From positions 1,423,342 to 1,487,341 of the forward strand of contig NC_051090.1 in the NCBI RefSeq assembly GCF_901709675.1: a DNA stretch of 64,000 bases, written 5' to 3'. A program made the position numbers and the translations under genes. Of the stretch, positions 33,101 through 46,642 are shown piece by piece. The notes under the pieces are model-generated. The model worked only from the letters and a program-made list of their open reading frames with translations. It was not told the DNA's origin and made no database searches. Source of the stretch: Syngnathus acus (Eukaryota > Chordata > Actinopteri > Syngnathiformes > Syngnathidae). Numbering within the stretch: the stretch's first letter is position 1; each line of letters opens with the position of its first letter.

Positions 33101-36100
33101 GGTGACGGACGGACAATGACATTTCCCTAAATATTATTTGTAAATAATTATTGCATGTGTGAGTAAAAAAAAAATATATATATATATATATTTAATTATT
33201 ATTAGATTTAATTTAATAAATCAGTCTATCTTATAGGGAAATAATGCAAAAATAATTTACCAGAGACATTTTCCACATTTGATCCATTGCGGATGATGTT
33301 TTTACTACTTGGAAGTTTTTGTTCCCCCAACTAAAAAAAACATTTTAATGCTGGTTGTGCTATATTTAAGATGCACAAAAGCGAACCTGCCAGCACAATC
33401 TTACATTATTTGGGGTGACTCATTCACTTTCATTCGGTCAGTATCTGCTGCTTGTGCATGTAATTGGTGACTACCATTCAATCACAGCCTATATATAAAT
33501 CCAACATTTCATTTGTCAGCATTTTGCAGACCAGAAAAGCACAATGGCGTTTTTATTTGATTAATATATTATAAATGTAATCTTTTCACCTACATTGTCA
33601 CCATAATATGCATTTTTTTAGCCGTCTAATCCTTCGATTGGAAACAGTGTACGTGCCCAGTAGTCCAAAATAGACATCCCACATTAGCGCAGATGTCAAA
33701 GCATCTGTTTTGACACTAAAGTGCATCTTTTGTTTTGTCTCTTGGGCAGGTACGCCTTCACTGTGGTGTCTAACATCACGGTGTACACTGTGGCCTTTCT
33801 GCTCTTTCACTTTCTGGCTCAAGAGGACATAACGGACAACTTGAGCTCGGCGGACATTCCTCTCTTTCGGGTAAGATTGGAGAGGCACATTTTTGACTTC
33901 ATCTGGAATGTGATGTGCTTCATGAATTCTGCTTCGTCACAAGTAATACAAATGCCACAATGACTATATTGACTTGTTCTCTCCCCGCACAACAGATGCT
34001 GTCTCTCATCGTATTGGGTGTTGGAGCAGTGTTCTCGTTCATATTTCACATTGGCACAAAGGAGAAGTCAGGAGAGGATCTCCTGCTCACACCTTCCCCT
34101 GATGAGGACGCAGCGCCTGTTCGAGTGTTGCAGTGGAAACATTGGCTTAAAGAGCCTTCTTTCTACCAGGTGACACACCTTGCACTCCTATTTACAAATA
34201 GCACAATTGCATGATAACACGGCGCTGTACCTACCACACAGAAATGTTTCCACACAATACATACTTCATTGCGTAAAGAGCTTTCACTAAAAGGATGAGA
34301 TTAATGCCTAGATATAATTTCAGTCATGCAGCTGTATTTAAGTTTTTTTTTAGGTCAGTATGAAGCATTGACACGGAGGGTCCAAAGTGATTTTTTTTGG
34401 CTTTCATGTGGCCCTAAATCCCTGGCAGCACTCCGTCACAAGGTCAAGTGATCCTATTAAATGATTTTTGTCAGCACAGTGGTGCCAGTCAGTCATCCGG
34501 ATTGGACACAATACGTTTTCAAAACTACAATTGAAAAAGCAACATGGCAGATTTTCATTGGCATGCCTTTTCCTCCAAGATGGCCTTTCTCTACATGTGC
34601 ACGCGACTTATAGTCAACCTGTCCCAGACGTACATCTCCGTTTACCTCACCAACTCACTGATGCTACCAAAGGCAAGTAAGAGACGGACGGCGCCGCCAC
34701 GCCACGCCACGCCATGCGATTTCTGTCTAACGTGTGCCTTGATGTCCAACAGAAGTACATTGCCATCATACCGCTGGTGATGTATGTCAGCGGCTTCGTT
34801 AGCTCGCTGACAATGAAGCCAATCAGCAAGCTCGTAGGCATCAGTGTGAGTAAAACATCCATTATGTGAACTTGCTTTATCCTCACAATACCTTAAGTAG
34901 GCTGATAGTCATGAGATGAATGCATGACTGTACTTTTCAGATGATGTATTTTGTGGGCTTGCTGCTGGTGATGGGCTTTGCCCTTTGGGTGTTTTTTGAC
35001 AAAACAATGGGAGCTGAAAGCATCTACGGCGCGGCGGTGTTGCTAGGAGCTGGCTCGGCCGTCATCCTCGTCATGTCTCTCTCTATGACCGCCAAACTCA
35101 TCGGAGAGCAAACGGTAAGCTCGAAAACAGCTTGTTGAGAAAGATAAGTAAAATTTGTCCTGCTGAGTCATGCCCGGACTGCGTCCACATTATTTTTTTG
35201 CTCCGTCTAAACAGGCTTACCCAAACAAACAAAATTAGGAATTGGATCTGTAGTTTTTCACAAGACTCAATTATCATTGCAACTCTCAAGTCTCTGAACC
35301 TTCACATGATGTCTTTCATTTGGCAGCAAAGTGGAGCCTTTGTTTATGGATCGATGAGCCTCACAGACAAGGTGGCCAACGGTGTGGGTGTCATCATCAT
35401 TCAGAGTATCAGACCGTGCAGGTAAACATCACTGAAATGCTCATGTTAGGTATCGTAGAAACTTTGTTCATTCCATTTCATATGCAAATGCTTTACATTA
35501 AAAAAAAAAAAAAAGGTATAGGATAAACTTAATCATGCCCTCTGATTTTTGCATTCACTCAAATGTATTATTGAGTCAATGAATCCACTCATTTATAATG
35601 TTTATCCTCAATGGGTCAAGTAAGAACTAACTACAATAACTCCACTGTAATATTGTTAGAGGGTTTTTGGCAGTGACTCAAAGTTTGTGTTTTATTAAGT
35701 TTGCTTTTGATAATGAACAGGGTAATTGTTCAAAATTTGGCACAACACATTACCGTATTTTCCGCCCTAAAAGGCGCACCTAAAAACCTAAAATTTTCTC
35801 AAAAGCCGACAGTGCGCCTTATAGGCCAGTGCGCCTTATATATGGACCAACTGATGAATTTGTTGATCCATACTGGTTGTACACAGTGCTCTGCCAAACT
35901 GTTTCAGTACGTTTTAGTACGACTAGTAAATTACAAGGTCGCATCGCTTCCCAGCATTACGGCAACTGTAGTCAGGGGGCGTCACCGAATAGCTGTTGTA
36001 CCCGCGAGGCTATTTCATGTCAAAATAGGCTGCTCTGTTAATGTTTCGAGTAAATCTACTGATCGATATGGAAGGGAAACATAGGTAAGTAATACCAATG

Positions 36101-37518
36101 CGTTAGATCGAACTTTAGTCAGTTCCGATCATTTTATAGGAGATCGTTTGAGAAACGCGATTGTTTACACTTTGCTGAGGCTCATGGGAGATTGCGAGCT
36201 GAGGCTCGTGAGACTTTGCGGATGGCTAATGCTATTGCGATAGCTGCTATACGTACCAGGCTATTTCCTGTCAAAATAGGCTGCTCTGTTAATGTTTCGA
36301 GTAAATCTACGGATCGATATGGAAGGGAAACATAGGTAAGTAGTACCAATGCGTTAGATCGAACTTTAGTCAGTTCCGATCATTTTATAGGAGATCGTTT
36401 GAGAAACGCGATTGTTTACACTTTGCTGAGGCTCATGGGAGATTGCGAACTGAGGCTCGTGAGACTTTGCGGATGGCTAATGCTATTGCGATAGCTGCTA
36501 TACGTACCAGGCTATTTCATGTGAAAATAGGCTGCTCTGTTAATGTTTCGAGTAAATCTACGGATCGATATGGAAGGGAAACATAGGTAAGTAGTACCAA
36601 TGCGTTAGATCGAACTTTAGTCAGTTCTGATCATTTTATAGGAGATCGTTTGAGAAACGCGATTGTTTACAGAGGGCTCGTTGGTTATTGGCTAGTGGAT
36701 GCATACCGCAACCCTAGTCAACCTCAGTTTGATGCAGTATAGCTTCTATTTTATGCGCCTTATAATCCGGTGCGCCTTATATATGGACAAAGTTTTAAAA
36801 TGGGCCGTTCATTGAAGGTGCGCCTTATAACCCGGTGCGCCTTTTAGGGCGGAAAATACGGTACATATTCTCAAAGAAAGAAGACCATTATTGTCAAATT
36901 TGGACCTTCAACCACAATTTCCCCCCCCCACCTTTAACCCCTTTGGCTTAAATAATAACTATCCAAACTTGCTTACTTGGCATCATTTTGGGGTCAGTAT
37001 TTTACAATGGACACGGTAGTAGCAGATTCAAACAGCCTAAGTTACACTATGGTTTATGTTTATTCATATTCTGACTGCCATATGGAAACGTTGAAAGCTG
37101 ATGAAGCTCCTGCAGTTCCGTTCGAATTTGCAGAATTGAGCGATCACGTCTACCTGTGGCACTCTACTGCCATCGTCAGGCCAACATGTGCAAAACACTT
37201 AAATGTGGGCAGATCGTTTGGATTGTTTGAATATTTAATTGTAAGGGAATAAATGACTGGATTACTTCCTGATTATTTTGAAATCTTACTTTAGGGGGTT
37301 TCACTTTTCCTAAGGATTTTGATGTCCTCTTACATAGATGCCCAACTCACCTGTTTTCTCTTTTTTTCCTCATTTATAGCACAGAGGCATGCTGCTCGGA
37401 GTGTATTTGGTTTTATCGTGACGTCATGGCAACGGTAACGGGAGGTGTGGCGGTGGCTGCTGCAGTTGGCCTCTTAACAATTCTCATTTGGCCTCTGAAG
37501 ACGAGGAAATATGAATGA
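30125..37518 (+). CDS. mfsd12: Major facilitator superfamily domain-containing 12 (lysosomal/melanosomal cysteine transport)
   Basis: Nine coding exons: 30125-30407, 32891-33101, 33750-33870, 33996-34169, 34580-34672, 34753-34845, 34941-35114, 35327-35421, 37380-37518. They encode 460 residues; human MFSD12 is about 480. ATG 30125 is the first in-frame ATG. The MFS pattern is clear: many hydrophobic helices, the loop [19 protein letters not shown] with R..HGKRKSWH after it, and family stretches such as [24 protein letters not shown]-like [17 protein letters not shown], and a final AVTGG-like [14 protein letters not shown]. The tail keeps the cysteine-rich ACCSEC before the last helix. Known role: organelle-membrane protein needed for cysteine import into melanosomes and lysosomes, affecting pigmentation. 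Intron 5 has a GC donor (see findings). Intron 1 hosts a LINE fragment and the last intron a transposon with tandem repeats. Confidence 0.93.
31660..32512 (-). mobile_element. 5'-truncated non-LTR retrotransposon (LINE) reverse-transcriptase fragment
   Basis: On the minus strand the frame reads [19 protein letters not shown] followed by [14 protein letters not shown], the RT catalytic block with FADD. Then come [33 protein letters not shown], and a C-terminal region ending near 31722. These are hallmarks of L2/Rex1/CR1-like LINEs. The open 246-residue frame (31722-32462) continues upstream to about 32512, where similarity stops, so the 5' end is lost. An A/T-rich tail with AATA repeats (31551-31640) suits a LINE 3' end. 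It sits antisense in mfsd12 intron 1. The long intact frame suggests a fairly recent insertion. Confidence 0.85.
35751..36863. mobile_element. Non-autonomous DNA transposon with 30-bp terminal inverted repeats
   Basis: The first 30 bases (starting TACCGTATTTTCCGCCCTAA) and the reverse complement of the last 30 (36834-36863) are identical. Inside each end are further copies of a GTGCGCCTTATA motif, as subterminal repeats. The ends begin and finish with TA, which could be a TA target duplication; no 8-bp duplication is evident. No transposase frame is seen. The core is a tandem array (separate entry). The element lies in the last intron of mfsd12. Confidence 0.75.
36009..36672. repeat. Tandem repeat, about 251-bp unit, about 2.6 copies, inside the transposon
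   Basis: The marker TGCTCTGTTAATGTTTCGAG recurs at 36031, 36282 and 36533, so the period is 251. The units include GGATCGATATGGAAGGGAAAC and TTTATAGGAGATCGTTTGAG and differ by only a few bases. This means recent internal duplication. Confidence 0.85.
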
Positions 37519-37985
37519 TGGATTATTAGCATCATTCCTAAACTATGCTTTGAGATTGTGAAACTAAAAAAGTGTTAAATGCATGGCATGCTATTCTATT
37601 CATACTAAATGACATTTGCACACAATTTACTTGTTGTTTTGTTGAAATATTTTGTGTTCTAAAGTCAAAGCCATGCATAATGAATATAGATAGCTAACCT
37701 TATTTGTTATTCACTCAAACTCACTAACAGCTAACACTATGCAACGTAATCCTGAGGACACTAAACAAAATTGCTGTGTAGTACAGGCGATTTTTGTTTG
37801 AGTAAGTTTTAAGTAAGCTTGAAGTAAGTTTTTATGTTGTACAGTACATATTTCATGATATTTTCTGTCGTTGACTGGGAGAAATGACATAATTCTACTG
37901 CCTTATGTGAAGTGTGTGGCATCCATTTTAAATGAGGTCAAATGATGGTCCTTGCCGTATACAGAAAACAATTGAGTGATCAATC

Positions 37986-37991
37986 AATAAA
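37986..37991 (+). promoter_or_regulatory. mfsd12: AATAAA polyadenylation signal, mfsd12
   Basis: AATAAA within ATCAATAAAAAAAC lies 468 bases after the stop. A TG-rich segment (CAGTGTGTGATTG) follows about 20 bases later. Confidence 0.55.
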
Positions 37992-38884
37992 AAAACTCAA
38001 TCTCAACAATACTCAGTGTGTGATTGAATATCTATTTTTTCTGGTACAAAATATTACAATATATAAATATTTGTATAAATATCCCCCAAAAATACTATTC
38101 TTATTCATAATAATGTGTACTTGTCATCCCCCACTTTTATCTTGAGTAACTTGAGCGACTGTGGTATACTCGCATACCAAGACTGACCCCTGGCGCTAGA
38201 ACACATGCAATGTTGCGGGTGTTATGCGGCCTGCCGACCTCATCACCGCGGACCGAGTAGACATCGAAACTCATTTAGTCCCAAGCTGCTGTGCAAAACG
38301 CAAGCAGGCGCTGCAAGTGGAGAAACACGCAACTATATATTTTTTTCCCCCACTTCAAATGACCTTAATGCCAAAACTACGCGGTGACGATATCTCGACA
38401 AAAGTGAATTATTTTTACTTTTAAGCAACTGCTTAAACTTGGAATACTTTTTTTTTCCTGCAAACAAGGACGGCCAGGATTTTTGCCTCCCAGCGGTCCT
38501 CAGGTAGGCGATTACACTAAAAAGGTGACAATTGAAAGCTAATGATGTGATACTTGATATATACACCTATATGTTTCCTAGATGCAGTGAAAGCCTCATA
38601 AAATAAATAATACAAGTGATATGACGTGAATGCCATTCGTAACCTTTCTCAAATAAGTAGAGCAATTCATTTACTATCAACGAGAACAAGACAATTCAAC
38701 TTTTTTGAATTGTTTTCTGTGACAATGAAAACAGAAATGCTTAAGTTACCAGATATTATTATATACATTTCTTTAGTAAGTCTCAAGATTTGACATGCCT
38801 TCTGGCATACTAAATCTAGTCAGACTGAGACAAAATAACCTTGGGCTCAGAAGACTGTTGATAGTTGAACACCTGCAAATAAGC

Positions 38885-38957
<73 letters not shown>

Positions 38958-40664
38958 TCACAGTTGTAGCTCACAAGAGGAAGGGGCTTAACTTTCTGTT
39001 TTTGACAGATGGGAGACATGTGATCATATGAGTGGAATTCCATTAGTGGCAACAAATGTCAGTTTCTGTTGTAGTGGCTAAACCTGGTCGGCGTCCGACC
39101 TGACCTCATCACGTAACATACTATATATGTCACTCAACAACCGCTGGGGTCAGTGTTATCATTGTGATGACTCTCATTCCGTACAAATACTTAATGATTT
39201 ACAGTCGTTGTGGAATTTGGTGCAACAAGTCAAATAGGCGTTGGGAAAATAAGATCAATGTGCTTTGGTTAAGTAGCATAACAAGGGATGCATGTAGCAT
39301 CCCATCACTGGTTCTTATTTCAATCTTATATTTGCCCAAAAAGAATGAGTGATGACAAGAAACTACTTTGCACAACCTGCTTGCACCTGCATTTCTTTCT
39401 TTTTGTCTCTTTGGTGTGGAGACATGACACACAGAGGAGCTGTTGTTCGGTACTCCCAAGACGGTTCCCAATTTTCTTTTTTTCCCTTTTTTGAACTCTG
39501 ACTCCATGACAACAGTGTTCCTGTGAGAAGCCCTGACTTTTGCCCCTCCTGCTCCCCAAACAATGGCAAGCAGTAAGCACAGGAGGGGAATGTTGGACGT
39601 ACACAGAGGAATGATAGCAGGGTGTCTGGGATGGAGGGAGGCTCTGAGGCGAGACCTCCTCTGTCCCATAGAGAAGGAAGAATTACGGCCGTGTAGACCC
39701 TGAACATGTCCAGCCTGAATTCAAGCGCTTGTGTTTACAGTGGCAGACATTACTTTGTTTTTTACACTAACCCGAATACTGCAAGTGTTTCCCTTGCAGC
39801 CTATTTTGGCTGAGATTCCATTGAGCAAATTGGAGAGTTACATTTCAGAAGTTTCTCCCCGCCCGGCGTCAAAGAATGGCTATTGTTCACTGGGGGCCTT
39901 GCCCCCTTGTAAGAGTTTTAGCAGAAGAAAAACTAAATGAGTTGAGGGCGGAACGTGAAGTCTTCAAGGCCCGCTCGTTGCGGGGGCAGCAGAAAGACTC
40001 CAACTGCCCGCGATGACTCAAAAAATGGAAGTATTGTTTGGCTGAGCTCCCCGTTTGCCCTGGTACAGACATCTCCACGCTGGTTCTGATTTGACTCCTT
40101 CAAAGCTGAGGTCATTTCTTTCCCTGATAATGCGAAAAAGCAGGTCTGAACTAGTTTGTGATAAGATTGTAAAAACCTTTTTCTGCCCCCAATAAAACAA
40201 CATTTACAACAGCAATAAGATGAGATAGAGAAGGTACCATATGTCCTCAATTTGTGTGCATTTATTTTGGAGGATTTACTTTGGCCCAAAAAAAAAAAGA
40301 AGACTGAGAAATGTGCTGACCTTCATGCTGTTGTCAATAATATTGCAGAAGTTGAAGCGGGAGCTTGAGATTTCTTTCTTGTTCAATGTATCAGTAATTC
40401 ATGATTTATTTATTTTTTAATTTTTTTATTTATATAGTTTTTTTAAATAGTTTTTTTAAAATATTTTTTTAAATAGTTTTTTATATTTTAATCAAGGTGA
40501 GCCATTTGATTTCAGTTGGGGTTCCAACAATTATTGACTCATTTGTGTTACTGCCTCATTACGAAGGCCAGTCACGCCCATCTGGTCCATATCAACCATA
40601 TCAGACTTTGACACTCGCATTTGAATTTGCTCTCAGTGCTTGTTTCATCTCTTTTCCTTTGTAG
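37992..40664. other. Region between mfsd12 and the occludin coding start; no coding exon seen
   Basis: The occludin ATG exon starts after an acceptor near 40664, so at least one 5'-UTR exon and the promoter should lie in or near this stretch. I could not place them. It contains the TA microsatellite at 38890-38954 and a T/A-rich low-complexity stretch at 40405-40495. Confidence 0.4.
38890..38954. repeat. (TA)n microsatellite
   Basis: About 32 uninterrupted TA dinucleotides. Open frames reading Tyr-Ile repeats on both strands here are artefacts of it. Confidence 0.95.
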
Positions 40665-40666
40665 AG

Positions 40667-43600
40667 ATGTTTGACAAACAGCCCTATGAGAGTCCACCTG
40701 TGTACACCCCACCATCCAATAATGGCTTTGGAGCAGCGGGCAGCTTCCACGCTCCTCTGAGTGATTACAACGCTTACCCTCCGGCGCCGGGATCGTACTA
40801 CGTCGAGGACAAGCCGCAGCACTTCTACAAATGGGTGTCTCCTCCGGGGATCGTGAAGGCCATGATGGCTGTGGTCATCGTGCTGTGTTTGGCCATCTTC
40901 GCCTGCGTGGCCTCCACTCTCATGTGGGACATGCAGTACGGGAACGGGATGGGAATGGGTTACGGCTACGGATCCGGTTACGGCGCCGGATACGGCGGCG
41001 GCAGCTACGGCTCAGGATACGGCAGTTACGGCAACTACCAGGGCTCCTACATTTCCCCTTACTCGGCCAAAACGGCAATGATCGCTATGGCGGCTATCAA
41101 CTTCATAGGGGCGCTGGGTTTCTTCATCGCCAGCTTCTCGAAAGCCAGCGCCATGCGCAGCAGAAAGTACTTTCTGATCCTTCTGATTGCCAGTATCATC
41201 ATGGCTGTGCTGCAGGTAAGAGCGAGTCACACAAAAAGAAAAGAACAAAGCAAAATAACATCCCAACAAGGACTGGACACGCAGTGGCCACAATATGGCC
41301 TTGAGTGTTGCAATTAAGCTGTTAATGATTCACTTGACCTCACGTTAGTATTGAGTTGGTTGAACAACAGCAGCAATACGGAAATATTCTCCAAAACACC
41401 GCACCTTCTTTTTAAATACAAGCCAGCAAAACATGATCGAAGTACTTTTATTGTCATTGTAACATTTTCAAGGAAGGTTGTATCTTTGATTTAGGAATGA
41501 TTCGGACTTACACAGCAAAAGAAAGAAACTCACACGTCCTGTTTCTGTTTGAGGTTTCTTTAGCCAAAGTTCCATTGCTTTTGTTTACATTTTATATCCC
41601 AATAAGAGTTTCGTATCGACAACACCTTGATAAAAGTGACTTCAGTCTCAACAACATCAAATGACGGTCACGTTTTCTATGTTCCAGGGCATCATAAACA
41701 TTGTTTATATAGTTGGCGTGAACCCCATGGCCCAGGGCACATCCAATGTGATTTACAACCCCATGCTCATGATGTGCCAGAGCCTCTACCAGACGGGCTA
41801 TTCGCAAATGGGGGGAGTGGGAGGCTTCCCCATATACAACCAGTACCTCTACCATTACTGCTTTGTGGACCCTCAAGAGGTTTGTAGGATTATTTTCTTT
41901 ATTGAAGACTGGATTTATCTTTTCTGCTTATCCGTTGGACAAAGACACGCACAGAATGTATTTGTTGCACTTATTCCAGGTCAAACAGTATTTGTGGGAC
42001 AGCTTATCTTTAAAAAAAAAAAAAAATTATGATTTGACTCCTATGTCCCTGATATTTTTTTGTTTTTAATTTCTGATTTCCTGATTTTTTTTTTTTTTCT
42101 TTTTTTCAGGGAGTCGCAATGGTGTGCGGATTCCTGATGGTGATCGCCCTGGCTGTCGCCGCGTTCTTTGCACACAAAACCAGAGGCAAGATCTGGCGCT
42201 ACGGCAAAAACAACATCTTCTGGATTGAGCCTCTGGTTGGCGGCAAGGCATCGGAAGGCAGAGATGTCGAGGACTGGGTGAGCCATGAGAGCTCCGTGCT
42301 CACCCTTGTGTCACATTGCTCTGACGAATGGAAATCATATTTGACCTTATGTATGTGACCCAGAGTTCTTAACTTTTCAATCTGTATTCAAGGCGACGGG
42401 GTCGGGGATTTTAATCCAGCCAGGCTGAAATAATCCATGACTTGTTTTGTTCTGACGAGGAGATGAAGTGAAAAAAAAAGAATGACATATGCTCCCCAAT
42501 ATGAACCCAGACTGTTTAGCTTTGTGCCATGTGGCGCATTATTCTCCTCTTAGTTTTACAATGCAAATTGAGTAAGTAGGTATCTCATGATTTATGTCGT
42601 TATTTATTTGCAATAAATGGAGATGCATGAAGCTCGGGTTTGCAACATAAATTGTTGTTAATCACACTCCCAGTGCTTCCTCTGATGAGTGACTTTGTTC
42701 ACTCTTTTGGCTGTGAATGTTTGTTCATGGTCTACTACCTGGTTTCACTCAGATTAATCATTAGCTACCTGAGAAGATACAAGGCAAGCAGGTGGTTTCT
42801 ACAGAGCTTTAAAAACAACACTCCTACGAGAGAGAGACTCATAGCTGAAACAGGGATTGATGATTAACTTGATATGGCGTGATTCAAATTTCAATTTGTC
42901 ACTCCCCACGACTCAAATTCTCGCCACAGCACATTTGAAATGATCTTCTAGTGCGCTGTGTCATTTGTCGATATGTCACTGTATCTTCTTTAGTGGTCAT
43001 TATTGCGCCACGTGTCACCACGCTGTGAGTCATCGGGCTGGTTTTGACACTGGAGCAGCTCGCCGAGGATGACCTCACACACACTGGCCTCATTCTGCTC
43101 AGCTCGGGCTCCATTGTCTTTAATTGATGAGCTCATTAGTGGTGTCAGCATGCAGCTAATAACAACAACGGCGGCTTACTATATTGCTTACTTGGCCATA
43201 TCCAGATGCCACAGCTTCTACTATTCATGCACTTGTTTACTTCTGCTCAGTCAGAGGGCATTTTTGGGATTTTTGCCTGAGCTGTGCCCTTCAAATAGAA
43301 ATCCCACGCAGCTGCAAGGCAGAAAGCTGTACTCTGATTATTATTTTGGGGGGGCTGGGCCGATGGCTGTCTTGGGGGAATGTACAATATTTGAAATAAC
43401 ATGTTTTCATAAAAGTTGGACTGTAGGGGGAAAAAAAAAAAAGAAAACTCCCACATGCTCTCTTTAATATGACGCACTAATGATCTTACTGCTACAACAT
43501 AAAATCGACGTTATTATCCTGTACATGTTATTATAATTGTGACTAGATGTTCCAAGCAGGATGTGAGTCCAGAAAGGAACCTAGCTTTACAGTCTTTGTG

Positions 43601-45586
43601 ATGTTTATGTTGTTGCGTCTGTTTTTTCCTTCCTGCGCAGGTGAACAATGTGGAGGAAAACCGCAGCGTTCAAGACGCCCCGACCCTTCTGGTGTCCGAG
43701 AAAGCAGGTGGTCCGCTCAACGCTTCGGCAAACAGTGTCATCTCCTACACCCCGGCCAAACTGGACGGCAGCTCTTTCAATGGGGACGCCTACGACAACA
43801 ATGAGTGGGTCCATTGCGCAACCTCAAACATGTGACTAGTTATGAATAAAAACGTATCGCCCTACCCAAGAATGAGCTGTGCAGAGCTCTGACCTTTGAG
43901 CCAGTGTGAGATTATCTTTCCCCTCGTTTTCCGCCCATTTTCTTTTTTTTCAAGTACAGCGGCCATACGTCAAATACATATTGCGTACTCTTTATGATCA
44001 TAATGCTGACAAACAAGCCACAATCGTTGTAACAGTTGTGTCTTTGTGTTGTTGATGTTGCTCCTCTGCTGGTTTGGATTCTTTTTCAAATTGCAGCCCC
44101 ACAAAATTAGCCATGCTTGGTTTAAAAATCGATTTTTAGTTGATTTTCCCTCAAATGGCCCGATATCGATTCAGAGAACCCTTAAATTGAGCCTTTTAAC
44201 ACTAAAATATTTCATATTCAAGCAACGTGTATTTTAATTGACTTGATCCGACACTTAAATTTTGTAGATGTCCAGCGCAATCTGACCTGCTTTGAGTCCC
44301 TTTGTTACAATTGATTCCGTTTTCCTTTTCTGTCTTTGTGGTCAGATACTCTGAACGGACAATCTTACGGCCGTCAGAGGCTTTTTCCCACGGTGGGAGA
44401 ACCAGCTCCAGTCCTTCAGAGGAGACCGGCAGAGGCCGCAAACCCTCGGCTAACCGGGCCAAGCGACGCAGACGTATCCCCGACATGGACGAGTCTCAGT
44501 ACGAGACGGAGTACACCACGGGAGCCGAGACGGGCAACGAGCTGGATATGGAAGAGTGGGAGAGGTGAGACGTAAATCACACGCTTGGGATTAAAGAGCT
44601 GCAAACATCATGTAGATGACACATTTTACTGTTCTCTCCAGACTAGTCCTTAATTCTACGGGTTGAATAAATGACTGTTGGATTAGAAAAGAAAAGTCTG
44701 TTTACGACACACTTAAGCCAAAGTATTTGTTTGGAGAGGAACAGATGGATATAGATGACTATTTTTTATTTTCACTGGCACAAGTAAAAAAAAAAAAGCT
44801 GCACTGTATATTTGTTTGAGGATTAGTTAATCTTGTGTGGCATGCCGTTATATTCACGCATGAGGGAACTCGGCCAAAGGTACAAAGCAGTTCACTTTAT
44901 TGTTTGCATAGACCTCAAATAGATATTCCAGAAACTTTTTTTCAAAGCCACCACAACTTGTTCCTTTCGGTCTTCCCTCCCAGCATGTACCCCGAGATCA
45001 CATCTGATGAACAACGTCACAGCTATAAATCCGAGTTTGACGCTGACCTAAGAGTGTACAAGCGCATGTGTGCCGACATGGACGACATCAACGATCAGTT
45101 TAACAAACTTAGCAGGGAGTTGGACACACTCGATGACACCTCTGTTAAATATCAGGTAAGAGAGAAAATCTGATAATAATAGATCATATCTTATATTGGT
45201 TGGATGAAATGTCACACAGAGCAGACTAAACAAAATGCACTAAACCGATATAGTCATTGTAACAGTTTGATGTCAAAATTAATTCCTAATGGTAACAAAT
45301 GACACACCACGAATGTAACACAATTATTTTTACTTCCTCAGGGTGTAGCAGAGGAATATAATCATCTGAAAGATTATAAGAGGGTAAGTATGTGCTTTTA
45401 ATTTAACAGTGTGGAGAGAGATTTTGCCTATCGTTGTCGTCGGGCAGAATCCTCCAAAATCATCACCTTGTTGTTACTTTTCAGACACCAGAGTACCAGT
45501 CTAAGAAGAAAGAATGTCGCAGTCTGAGACACAAATTGTTCCACATCAAGCGCATGGTGAAGAAATACGACAAGAGCCACTCATAG
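40667..45586 (+). CDS. ocln: Occludin, full length
   Basis: Eight coding exons: 40667-41215, 41688-41879, 42110-42277, 43641-43804, 44346-44564, 44984-45155, 45342-45383, 45485-45586, giving 535 residues. The ATG follows acceptor TTTGTAG by two bases and opens MFDKQPYESPPVYTPP. Four MARVEL-type membrane segments lie at about 62-87, 135-157, 168-195 and 248-270. The first extracellular loop (about 90-130) is the Tyr/Gly-rich sequence typical of occludin. The second loop holds two cysteines (213, 241). The C-terminal ELL coiled-coil domain covers about 431-535 (MYPEITSDEQRHSYKSEFD at its start, KRMVKKYDKSHS at its end) and binds ZO-1. Known role: tight-junction membrane protein controlling paracellular permeability. 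It lies next to nr2f6, where human has OCEL1; teleosts have more than one occludin gene, and which one this is remains open. Confidence 0.95.
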
Positions 45587-46509
45587 ACTTGGGCCATCTT
45601 GACAACGCTCCGCAAACACTCCAAAATGCTTCACTCACTCTCGGCTACGCTTGGACCACAGTTACTGGCTTACTGGGAAAGACACTGACACTGTTCTCTG
45701 AAGAACACAGAAGAAGAACACACTTGCACACAGGGAACATTTTGGATGTTGTAATGATGTCATTGTAATCTACAATATGATTTAGATATGGTTTTATCTT
45801 CATTTCATTTATGTGAGGCAACATACCCAAGTAGACAAATGACTCTTTGGTTGCCCATGGGTAATTAGAAAATACACAACATTATTGAGTAGAATATGTC
45901 ACCTTTTAACCTTCATTAGGGTAATAATATTTGTAATTTTTTTCTAATTAAACTCCATGCTGAATACCAGCGTCAGTGAGACCAAAAAAAGTGCACCACT
46001 TTGACCACTTGTACTGTAAATAATTTCAACATCTGTTTATTCTCCATGAATAGTTTAGTGGTGATTTGTGTTTTTATTCTCTGTGGGAGTCAAAGGAACA
46101 ATTCTACACTAATTAAGTATTTGGTTCTTGATTTCATCTTTGTATTGGAGTCACTTGTTCTTAAATAAGTAGTCATTTGAAATCTTCTCCTGCCAATTTG
46201 TGAAAAGAACAATGTCTGACTGATACCTATGCAAATATTTGTATGAAGTTACTTCAATGGCAATGAAAATGATTACGTTTGGTATTGTATGGATCAACTT
46301 AATGCATAATGTTACAATCAATTGTATATTTTTTAAATTGTATTTTTTTTTTTTTTAAATTGTGATCTGCCGTATACATGTACGTATGTTTTACAAGAAC
46401 ATTGTTATCTGATAAACATTTTGTGAACCATTTATTTTTGTATGCATTTTTTAAAAGCTATTACAAACCTTTGTAACTGACAGGCTAAAAAGTATTGAAT
46501 TCATAAAAC

Positions 46510-46515
46510 AATAAA
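46510..46515 (+). promoter_or_regulatory. ocln: AATAAA polyadenylation signal, occludin
   Basis: AATAAA within an AT-rich stretch about 0.92 kb after the stop, followed by T-rich sequence. Confidence 0.55.
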
Positions 46516-46642
46516 TGTTTCTAATTCTCTAAAAATTAATCATTTTTGTTTTTCAATCAAGGTAATGGGTGTGGCCAAACGGTTTCTCAAATCCGCCATC
46601 TTTATTACTAGGAGAGACTTTTATAGACCAAACAACTCAAGG

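Noticed and set aside
38773-39055. Frames with Tyr-Ile runs on both strands
   Set aside because: Pure artefact of the TA microsatellite.
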